DNA of 64,000 bases from Solidesulfovibrio magneticus RS-1 (GTDB taxonomy: Bacteria; Desulfobacterota; Desulfovibrionia; Desulfovibrionales; Desulfovibrionaceae), in contig NC_012796.1 of assembly GCF_000010665.1 (NCBI RefSeq), positions 4,173,501 through 4,237,500 of the forward strand. Direction: 5' to 3'. Under the pieces are notes generated by a model that made no database searches, had not been told where the DNA came from, and worked only from the letters and a program-made list of their open reading frames with translations. Shown one piece after another: positions 51,720 through 63,910 of the stretch (the stretch's first letter is position 1; each line of letters begins with the position of its first letter). The translations under genes and the position numbers were made by a program.

Positions 51720-51950
51720 ATGGAAATCAAAGTTCTTGGTCCTGGATGCGCCAAATGCAAGGAAGCGGAAAAAGTCGTCCTGGAGGCCGTCACGGAATCC
51801 GGAGTTGACGCTACCGTGGAAAAAGTGGCGGATTTTCAGCAGATCGCCAGCTTTGGCGTCTTTTCGACGCCGGCAGTCGTCATCAATGGCGAGGTCAAAG
51901 TGGTGGGCAAAGTGCCCTCTAAAACCGACGTCCTTTCCTGGCTCAAGTAG
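51720..51950 (+). CDS. Thioredoxin-fold redox-active disulfide protein
   Basis: A 76-residue cytoplasmic protein of the small archaeal-type thioredoxin family: LGPGCAKCKEAE with CxxC at residues ~10-13, FGVFSTPAVVINGEV with the cis-Pro, and no extra domains. It follows the permease by 37 bases with GGAGG before it. Such proteins commonly accompany ArsP-type permeases and probably reduce a bound metalloid or the permease. Confidence 0.9.
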   Translation: MEIKVLGPGCAKCKEAEKVVLEAVTESGVDATVEKVADFQQIASFGVFSTPAVVINGEVKVVGKVPSKTDVLSWLK

Positions 51951-52354
51951 GCGGCAGGTCCCAAAAACACACCCGGCGCTGGTCTTTTCCTCTTTGGTTG
52001 GCTTGGCGGTCATCTTGTCACCTGCGCCCATCCTGGAGATTGTTTATCCCGGGACCGCCCGGATGATGGCGTACGCTTTCAAAGAGGCGTTCGGTTCTTC
52101 GCGTAGGTACGCGGGCGACCACCGTGCACGATCAAATTCATTGGCTGTATTATTTCTCTATGCATAGCATGTAAGTATGATATTGCCAGTGAAAGTGTCT
52201 CGCAACTAGACAGGCACTCCGTTTATTATGGATAGTAATTTTGCACATGCTGCACAAAAAAAGAAGGTCTCTGGACAAGCATTTGGAAATATACGCTAAA
52301 AATAATGGCATGATTCCTGCTTTTTACACCACAAACGTTTAACAGGAGACCACG
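51951..52354. other. Gap with a possible truncated gene remnant
   Basis: No complete gene is seen. One frame (about 51952-52100, out of step with the preceding gene) contains a hydrophobic piece LVFSSLVGLAVILSPAPI, which looks like part of a lost signal or membrane segment. The right half is AT-richer and probably holds the promoter of the periplasmic thioredoxin gene. Confidence 0.35.
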
Positions 52355-52723
52355 ATGAAACATGTCGCAATGTGTTTTGCTCTCGTCATTGTCCTTGGCG
52401 CCGGGGTTTGTTTCGCCGCCTCGCCCGTTCCTGAGGTCCCGGCCAAGGGCATGGTGACCATGGTTGATATCGGAGCCAAGGCCTGCATCCCGTGCAAAAT
52501 GATGGCTCCTATTCTGGAAGAATTGGAAAAAGAATATCAAGGGAAAGCGGCAGTCCTTTTTATCGATGTGTGGGAGCATAGAGACCAAGGGGCTAAATTT
52601 GGACTGAAGCTTATACCTACGCAAATCTTTTACGATAAAGAGGGGAAAGAAACGTATCGCCACGAGGGATTCATGGAAAAAGATGCGATCAGAGAGAAGT
52701 TGGATAAATTGTTGGCCCAGTAA
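52355..52723 (+). CDS. Periplasmic thioredoxin-like protein
   Basis: A 122-residue protein. Residues 1-21 are a signal peptide ending VCFA. The active site is ACIPCKMM with CxxC, LKLIPTQIFYDKEGKE contains the cis-Pro, and the fold is otherwise complete. The CcdA-like gene 12 bases downstream should keep it reduced from the cytoplasm. In an arsenic cluster it may reduce periplasmic arsenate or a Cys-bearing exported protein. Confidence 0.88.
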   Translation: MKHVAMCFALVIVLGAGVCFAASPVPEVPAKGMVTMVDIGAKACIPCKMMAPILEELEKEYQGKAAVLFIDVWEHRDQGAKFGLKLIPTQIFYDKEGKETYRHEGFMEKDAIREKLDKLLAQ

Positions 52724-52735
52724 GGAGAACATCAC

Positions 52736-53443
52736 GTGCTGGACCAACTTTTTTTGACCATAAACACCTGGATGACCGGCAGCCTCATTGTTGCCGCAGC
52801 GGGCTGTTTCCTCTGGGGGCTGGTGAGTGTTCTTTTTAGCCCCTGCCACCTTGCTTCCATTCCCTTGATCGTCGGCTATGTCGCCGGACAAGGCAGAATC
52901 ATCCAGGGGCGGGAGGCGGCGCGCTATGCCATGACCTTTACCTCCGGCCTGTTTGTGACCATAGCAGCCATCGGGATTCTCTGTACGCTCCTTGGACGAA
53001 TGCTCGGCGATATCGGGCCATACTGGACAATCCTCGTCGGGGCCGTGCTGCTTTGGGTATCCCTCGACATGATGGGGGTGGCCAAGTGCTCGATCTCCGG
53101 CGGCATGATGGGCAAGCTCAAGGTCAAGGGCATTGGCGGAGCGTTTCTCCTCGGCTTGGCCTACGGCGTCCTGTCCGGTTCGTGTACCTTCGGTTTTATC
53201 GCTCCCATCCTGGCCATCATCACCATTCAGGAAAAGATCCTCACCGGCGTGGTGCTCATAGTGCTCTTCGCCATCGGGCACTGCCTGCCCATCGTGGTGG
53301 CCGGCAGTTCAACGGCGCTCGTGCAGCGTTGGTTGGAAAATGGGGCCATGCGCCACGGAGGAACCTGGTTCCGGAAAACCGCCGGGGCAATGATCGCGCT
53401 TCTCGGAATCTACTTCATGGCCATGCCGTTTCTAGCTGCCTGA
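52736..53443 (+). CDS. CcdA/DsbD-type thiol electron carrier
   Basis: A 235-residue inner-membrane protein with six spans. The two redox cysteines of the family are in LFSPCHLASIPLI and VLSGSCTFGFI. It moves reducing power from cytoplasmic thioredoxin to the periplasm. It starts at GTG 12 bases after the periplasmic thioredoxin gene. Confidence 0.88.
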   Translation: MLDQLFLTINTWMTGSLIVAAAGCFLWGLVSVLFSPCHLASIPLIVGYVAGQGRIIQGREAARYAMTFTSGLFVTIAAIGILCTLLGRMLGDIGPYWTILVGAVLLWVSLDMMGVAKCSISGGMMGKLKVKGIGGAFLLGLAYGVLSGSCTFGFIAPILAIITIQEKILTGVVLIVLFAIGHCLPIVVAGSSTALVQRWLENGAMRHGGTWFRKTAGAMIALLGIYFMAMPFLAA

Positions 53444-53481
53444 GTTTGCCAACTGTTTGGTCATGGATTTAAGGAAGGGAC

Positions 53482-53910
53482 ATGCATAAAGGTAACGCAT
53501 TTGTGAGCACGCTTATTTCCATGGTGTTTATCATGGGGATGCTTGCTCCAGTGCCTGAGTGCTATGTCACCAGGGTCGTTGGCCCGCTCCGGGCAAGTAT
53601 GGCTCATGAAAACCTTGCCTTGAAAGGTACGCCAGACCCTTCAGGTCCCGTTTCGTGTTGCTCCAAAGTGAGGAAATCCATCGAGGGCAATGGCCAGTGT
53701 CCCTTGGCTTCGTCGAAATTATGCAAGAAGCCCTATGCTCCTGCCTTTGAAACAGCAGAAGCCCCGGGTATCCCGCTCGCGCTTTTGCCTGTTCCTTTCC
53801 ACAAGCCAATTGCACGCAATATCGTGGCCCTCTATTTTGATAGAGGAATTCAGCCCGATATGCCTGACCCCATTCCTATCCTGCTTCGCAAACAATCCTT
53901 TCTGATTTGA
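53482..53910 (+). CDS. Exported Cys-containing protein of unknown family
   Basis: A 142-residue protein. A signal-like N-terminus (FVSTLISMVFIMGMLAPVPE) is followed by a region with several Cys (VSCCSKVRKSIEGNGQCPLASSK, then LCKKPYAP). No enzyme motif or family is recognised. It lies 38 bases after the CcdA gene with AGGGA before the start. It may be the substrate of the thioredoxin/CcdA pair or a metal-binding protein. Confidence 0.65.
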   Translation: MHKGNAFVSTLISMVFIMGMLAPVPECYVTRVVGPLRASMAHENLALKGTPDPSGPVSCCSKVRKSIEGNGQCPLASSKLCKKPYAPAFETAEAPGIPLALLPVPFHKPIARNIVALYFDRGIQPDMPDPIPILLRKQSFLI

Positions 53911-54474
53911 TCTCTCGCCTGCCAAGCGATTTGACCCGTACACTTGCAGCCAAGTCAGGGCTGGAGGGGTATGCAGCTGGAGTGGTGCAACACGAGTTCA
54001 ACCGCCAGGTCAGCAGCGTCCGTTCAAAGGGGAGCGAGCCTTCGGCACTCTCAAGCGAGGCCACGGCTTTTTCCGAGCGAGAGACCTCGGACGGACCAAG
54101 GTCGGGCTGGAGTTTCCCCTGAACGCCATGGCCTTCAACCTGAAATAAGCCGTTCCAAAGGCAGCCTGCTGAGGACAGGCATCTCCTTTTGCGGCGAAGA
54201 CTGCCAAAGGAGGCGAAAACAGCCTGAGACCTACGGTAAAGCACGCAAAACTGCCGATTTTACGCTCAAAAAAACCAGAAAGACGGAATTCAAAAACCTC
54301 AGAGCGTTGTGCAGCGGTCTCCGGCAGGACTTTCTTCTTTATTCGCTCCTTCATCGTTATGATTCGGATGTGTTCAGCCTTGCCTTTCAGCTACAAGCGC
54401 CTCTGCCGGACGCTCAATACAAAAGGGGCCTGTCTGGCAGAACAAGCCCCTCATCCACCTTTGCTACAGAACGG
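53911..54474. other. Gap between the arsenic and formate dehydrogenase regions
   Basis: No gene is supported. Short frames exist on both strands, but none has a recognisable sequence or ribosome binding site. The right end holds the terminator of the formate dehydrogenase genes. Confidence 0.45.
54424..54451 (-). terminator. Terminator of the formate dehydrogenase operon
   Basis: On the minus strand AGGGGC...GCCCCT (6 bp, with an inner TGT/ACA) encloses a short loop and is followed by TTTTG. It is 23 bases after the fdhB stop. Confidence 0.65.
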
Positions 54475-55200
54475 TTATCCTCGCAATTGGCGCAACGGTC
54501 CAAGGAACTTGTTCAATGCGGCAAACCTTGTGTACATCCTCGGTCCGCCGGCATCGGCCATGAACTTGTAATAGGTCTTGGGCTCCATCTCGGCCAGATA
54601 GATCACCCGCACCTGCTCCATATCCACCAGCTTGGCTTTGGGTTTGGCCTTTTGCACCTCGGCTAGCCGTTTGCCTGCGAGTTGCAGCATTTCTTCCCGG
54701 TCGCCAAAGTTCATGGTCCCGGTGGGACAGCTTTTCACGCAGGCTGGGAGCATCCCGCCGCGTACCCGGTCGATGCACATGTCGCATTTGCTGATGCGCT
54801 TGGTGGCGGCGTCCTGCCTCGGGATATCGTAAGGGCAGGAGCTACGGATGAAATCGAAGTCCAGTTCACTGGTCTTGTCCGTGTAGATGACCGCCCCGGT
54901 GTCGGCATCCTGCAAAATCGCGTCCCCGTTTCCAGAGGATTCCGCCGCCATCTTGCACGGCGCATCCACACAGTGGCGGCACTGTTCGGGAAAAAAGAGC
55001 CAGGAGAAGGCGTCGCCATCTCCGGTCTCCGTGAAACGCACCAGACGAATCGTCGTGTACGACAGGTCGGGCGGATTCTGATGGCTCCCGAGTTGGCGCG
55101 TCTTTTCCGCAGGCAGTTGTTTCCATTGCTTGCAAGCCACTTGGCAGCCCCGGCAAGCGGTGCATTTCGTCAAATCCACGAAAAACGACTTTCCAGACAT
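54475..55200 (-). CDS. fdhB: Formate dehydrogenase iron-sulfur subunit
   Basis: A 241-residue protein with four ferredoxin-type clusters: CTACRGCQVACKQW, CRHCVDAPCKMA, SCPYDIPRQDA and CDMCIDRVRGGMLPACVKSCPTG. The sequence matches the beta subunit of periplasmic Desulfovibrio formate dehydrogenase, which passes electrons on to a cytochrome c3. ATG 55200 is preceded by AAAGGAG. It has no signal peptide and would travel with FdhA. Confidence 0.93.
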   Translation of the reverse strand: MSGKSFFVDLTKCTACRGCQVACKQWKQLPAEKTRQLGSHQNPPDLSYTTIRLVRFTETGDGDAFSWLFFPEQCRHCVDAPCKMAAESSGNGDAILQDADTGAVIYTDKTSELDFDFIRSSCPYDIPRQDAATKRISKCDMCIDRVRGGMLPACVKSCPTGTMNFGDREEMLQLAGKRLAEVQKAKPKAKLVDMEQVRVIYLAEMEPKTYYKFMADAGGPRMYTRFAALNKFLGPLRQLRG

Positions 55201-55349
55201 GGTCAGTCTCCTTTCCAGGCGGCGCGGCTCCACGATCTGCTTCCCGGTTGACGGTCGGAAGCGAGGAAGCCGGGCGCGCTTGGCGATGCGCGTCTCTGGT
55301 TGTCAGGAGGTCAGGGCCTCCTGCCTTTCTATCCCAGGCACTCTTTGGC

Positions 55350-58300
55350 TTACGCCTTGGCCACGTTGACCATAAACGCCTTGCTTTCCGGAATGCCGGT
55401 GTTGGCGTCGCCGACCGACGGGACCAGCAGGTTGGCCGAGTCGCCGCCGTCGGCCGGCCAGACCCAGCCGTAATGCCAGGGGATGGCCACCTGATGCGTG
55501 ACCTTGCCCATGATGGTCATGGGCTTCATGCGGTTGGTGACCATGGCGATGGCCCATAGCGTGCCGCGCTTGTTTTTGAGGATAACCTTGTCGCCGTTTT
55601 GGATGCCGCGTTCCTTGGCCAGATCGAAACTCATCTCGCAAAACATCTGCGGCTCGGCTTCGAGAAGCCACGGCGTCCAGCGGGTCATAAGCCCGGTTTG
55701 CCAGTGCTCGGTGACGCGGATGCTCGTGCAGACGACGGGGAAGTTCGGATCGGCCACGCTGCGGTTGGCCTCTTCGCCAGGGAAGATAAGCGCCGCCGGG
55801 TTGGTCCGCTGCTTGGAGAACGGATGAACGGCCAGGGGGCCTTCCATGGGCTCGTAGTGTTCGGGGAAAGGCCCGTCGTTGAGGCCCGGCCCGTAGATCG
55901 CGCCCAGGCCATGCTGCTGCATGATAAACGGATGGATCGCGCCCGGCGCGCCGTTGCCGTCCGGGATGTCGCCGACCCACTTCTTGCCGGCCTCGTCCCA
56001 GGTCATCACCGGCTTTTGCGGCTGGTAGGGCACGCCCTTGGCGCTCACGCTGGCGCGGTTGTAGAGCACGCGGCGATTGAGCGGCCAAGCCCAGGTCCAG
56101 TTGGGGTAGAGGCCGATCTTGGCCTGCTCCGGCGTTTGCTCCAGGGAGTGGCGGGCAGCTTTGTTGCCCGTGGCCGGATCGGGGTCGGTATAGGAGCCGC
56201 AGTAGACCCAGTCGCCGCTGACCGTGGAGCCGTCGTCCTTGAGGTTGGCAAAGCTCGTGACCTGGCTTCCCGCCTTAAAGACAATGTCCGCGCCGTCCGG
56301 TCCCTTGCCCTGGACGTCTTTAAGGTAATAGCCGTTGATCATCCGAGCCACCTTGTGCGGCTCGAACACGTGCCCGTCGCCCCAGTCCTTGATGTTGGCC
56401 CCAAGGATCGGTTCAGGGAACGCGCCCTTGCTTTTCTTGTAGGCTTCGCGCACGGCCAGGAACAGTTCGTAGACAATGTCGCCGTCAGGCTTGGACTGCC
56501 CAAGGGGTTTCGGCCCCTGGTAGCGCCACTGCATCCAGCGGCCGGAGTTGGTGATGGAGCCTTCCTTCTCCGTGGAGACGCAGGCCGGGAGCATGAAAAC
56601 CTCGGTTTTGATCTTCTTGGGGTCCATGCCCGGTCCCTTCCAGAAAGAACCGGTTTCGTTGTCGAACAGGTTGACGTTGACCATCCAGTCGAGCTTGGTC
56701 AGGGCGTCGCGGGTCTTGTTGGAGTTGGCTCCGCTGGCGGCCGGATTCATGCCCCAGGCAAAGAACCCCTTGAACTTGCCTTTTTGCATCTGGTCAAACA
56801 GCGTAAGCCAGGAGGCGTCCTGGCCGGCGTCGAGTTTGGGCAGCCAGTTGTAGGCGGCGGCCGGTTCGACGTCCTGGTACATGGCCTTCAGCAGGCTCGC
56901 CATGTACTTGGGTTGATGCTGTTTCCAGTTGAGGCTCTTGGGATCGCCGGATTTGGGGGTGATGCCGGCGAGGTAGTCGGCGTAGGCCTTCTGGTTGGCC
57001 CGGGGCGTGGGCAGGTAGCCGGGCAGGATATGGAACAGCAGGCCCTGGTCCGTGGAGCCCTGGACGTTGGATTCGCCGCGCAGGGCGTTGACTCCGCCGC
57101 CAGCCACGCCGATGTTGCCCAGAAGCAGCTGGATCATGGCCATGGTGCGGATGTTTTGCACGCCGACGGTGTGCTGGGTCCAGCCCATGGCGTAGAGGAT
57201 GGTGCCGGATTTTTCGGCGGCAGCGGTCGCGCCGTAGGTCTTATACACTTCGACCAGTTTATCTTCCGGGGTGCCCGTGACGCTGGAGACGGTCTTGAGG
57301 TCGTAGCGGGCGTAGTGGCCCTTTAACAGCGACAGCACGCAACGCGGGTCCTGCAAGGTCAAATCGCGCTTGGGGACGCCGTTTTCGTCCAGCACAAAGG
57401 CCCATTTGTTCTTGTCGTACTTGCGGGCGGCCGGGTCGAAGCCGGAGAACAGCCCCTCGCTGAAGGAAAAATCCGGCGCGACGAGGAAGGAGGCGTTGGT
57501 GTACTCGGTGACGTACTCCTTGAAAAACATTTCGTTTTCCAGGAGGTATTTGATCATGCCGCCGAGAAAGGCGATGTCCGTGCCGGAACGCAGCCGGGCG
57601 TAGATGTCGGCCTTGGACGAGGTGCGGGTGAAACGCGGGTCCACGTGGATGAGCTTGGCCCCCTTCTCCATGGCCTTGACCACCCAGCGAAAGCCCACCG
57701 GGTGGGTTTCGGCCGAGTTGCCGCCCATGATCAGGACGCAGTCGGCGTTGCCGATGTCGATCCAGTGGTTGGTCATGGCCCCGCGACCGAAGGATTCGGC
57801 CAGGGCCGGAACCGTGGAACTGTGGCAGATGCGGGCCTGATGTTCGATGTAGGTCAGGCCCAGGGCGCGCATGAAGGCCTGGAGCACCCAGCACTCCTCG
57901 TTGTCCAAGGCGGCCGAGCCGACAGAAGCAATGGTTTCGCAGCGGTTGACGACCTCGCCCTTGGCGTTTTTCTCGGCAAAACCGGCGTCGCGGGTGGCCT
58001 TGATGCGCTTGGCGATTTCCGGAATGGCCCACTCCCAGGTCTTTTCCTCCCACTTGTCCGAACTGGGCGCGCGGTAAAGCACTTTTTGGGAGCGCCGGTC
58101 ATTTTCCGTGAGCTGCCAGATGCTCGCGCCCTTGGCGCATAAGGCCCCTTGGTTTATGGGGTGATCGGGGTTGCCTTCGACGTTGACGGCGCGCCCGGCC
58201 CCATCCTTGGCCGTGCTGACGATCAGACCGCAGCCGACCGAGCAATAACAGCAAATGGACGTGGATTGCTTGGTCCCTTTGAGCTTGAGAACCTCGGCTG

Positions 58301-58400
58301 CGGCCTGAGCCGGCCGCAGATCAAAGCCCAATCCGCCAAAAGCGGCCGTCAGGCTGCCCGCGGCGGCGATCTTGAGAAAATCTCGACGTTGGATTCCCAT
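55350..58400 (-). CDS. fdhA: Formate dehydrogenase catalytic subunit, Cys type
   Basis: A 1016-residue periplasmic Mo/W enzyme that oxidises formate to CO2. The Tat signal is QRRDFLK; CCYCSVGC binds the 4Fe-4S cluster. The active-site loop QARICHSSTV has Cys192 (TGC at 57825-57827) where well-studied Desulfovibrio and E. coli FdnG enzymes have selenocysteine. The following FGRGAMTNHWIDIGNADC and the C-terminal dinucleotide domain agree with the family. ATG 58400 follows GGGAGG. It is 149 bases upstream of fdhB in the same operon, with no cytochrome gene. Confidence 0.95.
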   Translation of the reverse strand: MGIQRRDFLKIAAAGSLTAAFGGLGFDLRPAQAAAEVLKLKGTKQSTSICCYCSVGCGLIVSTAKDGAGRAVNVEGNPDHPINQGALCAKGASIWQLTENDRRSQKVLYRAPSSDKWEEKTWEWAIPEIAKRIKATRDAGFAEKNAKGEVVNRCETIASVGSAALDNEECWVLQAFMRALGLTYIEHQARICHSSTVPALAESFGRGAMTNHWIDIGNADCVLIMGGNSAETHPVGFRWVVKAMEKGAKLIHVDPRFTRTSSKADIYARLRSGTDIAFLGGMIKYLLENEMFFKEYVTEYTNASFLVAPDFSFSEGLFSGFDPAARKYDKNKWAFVLDENGVPKRDLTLQDPRCVLSLLKGHYARYDLKTVSSVTGTPEDKLVEVYKTYGATAAAEKSGTILYAMGWTQHTVGVQNIRTMAMIQLLLGNIGVAGGGVNALRGESNVQGSTDQGLLFHILPGYLPTPRANQKAYADYLAGITPKSGDPKSLNWKQHQPKYMASLLKAMYQDVEPAAAYNWLPKLDAGQDASWLTLFDQMQKGKFKGFFAWGMNPAASGANSNKTRDALTKLDWMVNVNLFDNETGSFWKGPGMDPKKIKTEVFMLPACVSTEKEGSITNSGRWMQWRYQGPKPLGQSKPDGDIVYELFLAVREAYKKSKGAFPEPILGANIKDWGDGHVFEPHKVARMINGYYLKDVQGKGPDGADIVFKAGSQVTSFANLKDDGSTVSGDWVYCGSYTDPDPATGNKAARHSLEQTPEQAKIGLYPNWTWAWPLNRRVLYNRASVSAKGVPYQPQKPVMTWDEAGKKWVGDIPDGNGAPGAIHPFIMQQHGLGAIYGPGLNDGPFPEHYEPMEGPLAVHPFSKQRTNPAALIFPGEEANRSVADPNFPVVCTSIRVTEHWQTGLMTRWTPWLLEAEPQMFCEMSFDLAKERGIQNGDKVILKNKRGTLWAIAMVTNRMKPMTIMGKVTHQVAIPWHYGWVWPADGGDSANLLVPSVGDANTGIPESKAFMVNVAKA

Positions 58401-59369
58401 GGCATCCTCCCTTGAGGCGCATGAGCGGGCGTCATCGTCCCCGAGTCTCCCGGCCAAGGAGGACAAGCAGGGCGTAACCGTACGGAGGCGTGGGAATGTG
58501 GGGAGCAAGGGGAAGATACGAAACAGCCCTCGGCCGGACATCGCAGCGAAGCAACGTGACCGGGGCCGCAAGAAGGCAGGTCAGGTCAAAGCCAAGCCCA
58601 CTGAAAGGCAATACGGATTCCTGCTTTTCCCGCATGAGCGGGACCTCCAACCAACAGGGAAGAAGCGGAGACATGCGCCAGCTTCTTTGTTTAAGTAGTC
58701 ATGCCGGTCCACGGCACGGTAAGCCTCCGACAACATCATCGGTGCCACGTGTGCGGATCGGACTCAAAGACGACTGGCCATACGCTTCCTCCTTTCTGGT
58801 CTTCTGTGGATACTGAATTATGCTATTACGAACATGTCACGAAGGGTCAACCAAAGCGTGATTGCTCAAGGGTTGGCACAGCTTGCGCCGCAACATATTG
58901 TTTTTTAATTATGATTACCGACAGCTGAGTGACAACAGGTCCTGGGGCCAGGGAATTTTGACGCCGCTAAAGAAATGACCAAGGTGACCTGCTCGGGCCT
59001 AGCCGTACTTTCTGGGCGGCAAAGAAATGCATAACAATACAAATAGTTATCTGTCTTCAATGTTGACCAACCAGCATTCTGTATCGTTCAACGAGTTCAA
59101 ATAGCGAGGCAAGGTCAAATGCAATTTCTGTCATCCACTGGCATAGTCTAATTTTTCCTTGGCACGAAATAGAATAGACTCTCCTTGGTTTCTTTGGACT
59201 TCGGTTTCCCATTGCGATACGAGCAAGCTCTTGTCTTCCATCTTGCGAAGATGTGCATAGGCTTTACTGGCCATTGATCCAGGCGACGAACTGCAACGGA
59301 TTGTTTTCCAGGCTTCCTTACCAGGGAGCTTGCCGCGTACAGTATCGTATCGTTCGCCCAGGCTTCCCG
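58401..59369. other. Promoter region and gene-poor stretch upstream of fdhA
   Basis: No complete gene is seen. The first 400 bases upstream of fdhA should hold its promoter. TTGGCACAGCTTGCG at about 58874 resembles a sigma-54 site, but with a spacing of three instead of five bases and on the plus strand. The right part (59131-59290) has a gene remnant described separately. Confidence 0.4.
59131..59290 (-). pseudogene. Possible remnant of a PadR-type regulator
   Basis: On the minus strand the frame reads KAYAHLRKMEDKSLLVSQWETE, which recalls the recognition-helix/wing part of PadR-family regulators (HLRxMEKxGLVxSxWE). It ends at 59131 without a proper start, and upstream it runs into the cyclase gene in another frame. 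It is too short to be sure. Confidence 0.35.
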
Positions 59370-60215
59370 TTACGGCAGGATGGCAAACACCCGGGCCGGA
59401 AATCCAGATCCGCCCAGGGGCTTGGGGAAGGCCGCCGCCACCAGCGCCCCGACTTCCGGCACGGCGTCGAGATGGGCCAGAAGCTCGATCTGGTAGTGGT
59501 TGCGGGAGAGGATGTAGGTCTCCAGGGAATAGTCGTCCCGGGAGACGGCCAGCCCCGGATCGGTATCCGTGGTTTCGTGGCCCGAGGCCGTGACGCCGCG
59601 TTCTTCGTAGAGGTACTTGAGCACTTCCAGGCTCCAGCCCGGATAATGGGCTACCCCGGCCGCGTCTTTGTTCTGCATGGCCGCCTGATCGGGCCAGCGG
59701 CTGCCCCAGCCCGTGCGCAGGGCCACGAACGCGCCGGCCGGCACCGGGCCGTGGCGGGATTCCCAGGCACGCACGTCGTCCATGGTGACGGTGTAATCGG
59801 GGTTCCCGACAACTTTGGCGCTTACATCGATGACCACCAGCGGCAGGAGCATTTCCTTGACGTCGATCTGGTCCACGGTGCGCAATCCCTTGACGAAATG
59901 GGCCGGCGGATCGACATGGGTGCCCCACTGGCCGACGTGGGTGAAGGTCTCGGCGAAAAAGCCGCTGCCGGCCGAGCCCTGACCCGGCGCGTAGCCATAG
60001 AGAGTTTCGCGCTGCTCGTCGGGAAAGCCTTTCCAATGGGGGATGCCCGGTGCGAAGGCGTGGGTGAGGTCCACGAAACGCTTGGAGGCGATGACCCGCC
60101 AGGCGTCGTCCAGAGTCATGGCCCCGCCGGCCAGGGCTTTGGGGGCGAGGGATAAGGTTAGCCAGACAGCCAGGAAACACCGTAGCAAAACCGTGAAAAG
60201 GTCCTTTTGCTGCAT
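59370..60215 (-). CDS. Exported cyclase-family (kynurenine-formamidase-like) hydrolase
   Basis: A 281-residue protein. A signal peptide covers residues 1-30 (FLAVWLTLSLAPKALAGG). RFVDLTHAFAPGIPHWKGFP and HVGQWGTHVDPPAHF carry the metal-binding His/Asp pattern HxGTHxDxPxHF of the cyclase/KynB family, and GHETTDTDPG is also typical. The substrate is unknown; members open amide or ester bonds with a divalent metal. It stands alone upstream of the rRNA operon terminator. Confidence 0.88.
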   Translation of the reverse strand: MQQKDLFTVLLRCFLAVWLTLSLAPKALAGGAMTLDDAWRVIASKRFVDLTHAFAPGIPHWKGFPDEQRETLYGYAPGQGSAGSGFFAETFTHVGQWGTHVDPPAHFVKGLRTVDQIDVKEMLLPLVVIDVSAKVVGNPDYTVTMDDVRAWESRHGPVPAGAFVALRTGWGSRWPDQAAMQNKDAAGVAHYPGWSLEVLKYLYEERGVTASGHETTDTDPGLAVSRDDYSLETYILSRNHYQIELLAHLDAVPEVGALVAAAFPKPLGGSGFPARVFAILP

Positions 60216-60491
60216 GGATTCTCCCTCCGCGTTGGTCAGCTTGGCAAGTCTCGTTCCCTTATCCCCTTTTGTCTGCCGCCATTTGTCGGGCGCGTCAAAT
60301 GGCGCTGTTCAAACGCGCTCCCTCGCCCACATCCTCGACCGTTGGGAAGCGTTCGTGGGTTGCACTGGGACGCCAGACTCAGGCCCCGTGCCGCCCTATC
60401 CTGCGACAGACGTCGCGCCGTCCTCCGGCCCATTGGCAGCCCGAACAAGCCCCTACCACCGTCCCCTTCCAGGCCCAGAGACCATAAAAAA

Positions 60492-60519
60492 AGCCCCCGA
60501 ATCTTTCGATTCGGGGGCT
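60492..60519 (-). terminator. rRNA operon terminator
   Basis: A perfect 12-bp stem AGCCCCCGAATC / GATTCGGGGGCT with a 4-base loop and a run of seven T on the minus strand. It lies 12 bases after the 5S gene. Four T on the other side may let it also stop transcripts from the left. Confidence 0.92.
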
Positions 60520-60531
60520 TTTGAAAAGTAG

Positions 60532-60647
60532 CCCTGGCGGCGACCTACTTTCCCACACAAGAATATGCAGTATCATCGGCGAAGGAGGGCTTAACTTCCG
60601 AGTTCGGAATGGGGTCGGGTGTACCCCCTCCTCTATGACCACCAGGA
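60532..60647 (-). rRNA. rrf: 5S ribosomal RNA
   Basis: Complementary ends (CCTGGTGGT... and ...GCCGCCAGG on the minus strand) and the internal ACTTCCGAGTTCGGAATGGG segment of bacterial 5S RNA. Ends are set by that pairing, within a few bases. Confidence 0.95.
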
Positions 60648-60694
60648 CAAATATATAAGTTAAAATAAGGGATGGGATTGTCTGTTGGCAAAAA

Positions 60695-63612
<2,918 letters not shown>

Positions 63613-63679
63613 TTTTGCCTAAATCCCATCCCTTATTTAACTGTCAAAGATCAGTGTCGCGCACCCGTTTCACATCCAA

Positions 63680-63755
63680 TGGTGGAGGTGAACGGGATCG
63701 AACCGATGGCCTCCTGCGTGCAAGGCAGGCGCTCTCCCAGCTGAGCTACACCCCC
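63680..63755 (-). tRNA. tRNA-Ala (TGC)
   Basis: Starts GGGGGTGTAGCTCAGCTGGG on the minus strand. Anticodon loop TTGCACG gives TGC. The T arm GTTCGATCC is normal and CCA is encoded. It lies in the 16S-23S spacer. Confidence 0.95.
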
Positions 63756-63763
63756 GGTAAGCA

Positions 63764-63840
63764 TGGTGGGCCTGGAAGGACTTGAACCTTCGACCTCACG
63801 CTTATCAGGCGTGCGCTCTAGCCACCTGAGCTACAGGCCC
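63764..63840 (-). tRNA. tRNA-Ile (GAT)
   Basis: Starts GGGCCTGTAGCTCAGGTGG on the minus strand. Anticodon loop CTGATAA gives GAT. CCA is encoded. It is followed eight bases on by tRNA-Ala, the usual spacer order. Confidence 0.95.
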
Positions 63841-63910
63841 ATCGTGTGCGCAACTTGCAAAGACGCGTGGTCCTTGCAATTAAATAGCGAGTTGGGTTTT
63901 CGTATCCATA

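Noticed and set aside
57825..57827. A selenocysteine codon in fdhA
   Set aside because: The codon is TGC, so the position is cysteine and no recoding is needed.
58872..58888. A sigma-54 promoter for the formate dehydrogenase operon
   Set aside because: TGGCAC and TTGC are separated by three bases, not five, and the site is on the strand opposite to the operon.
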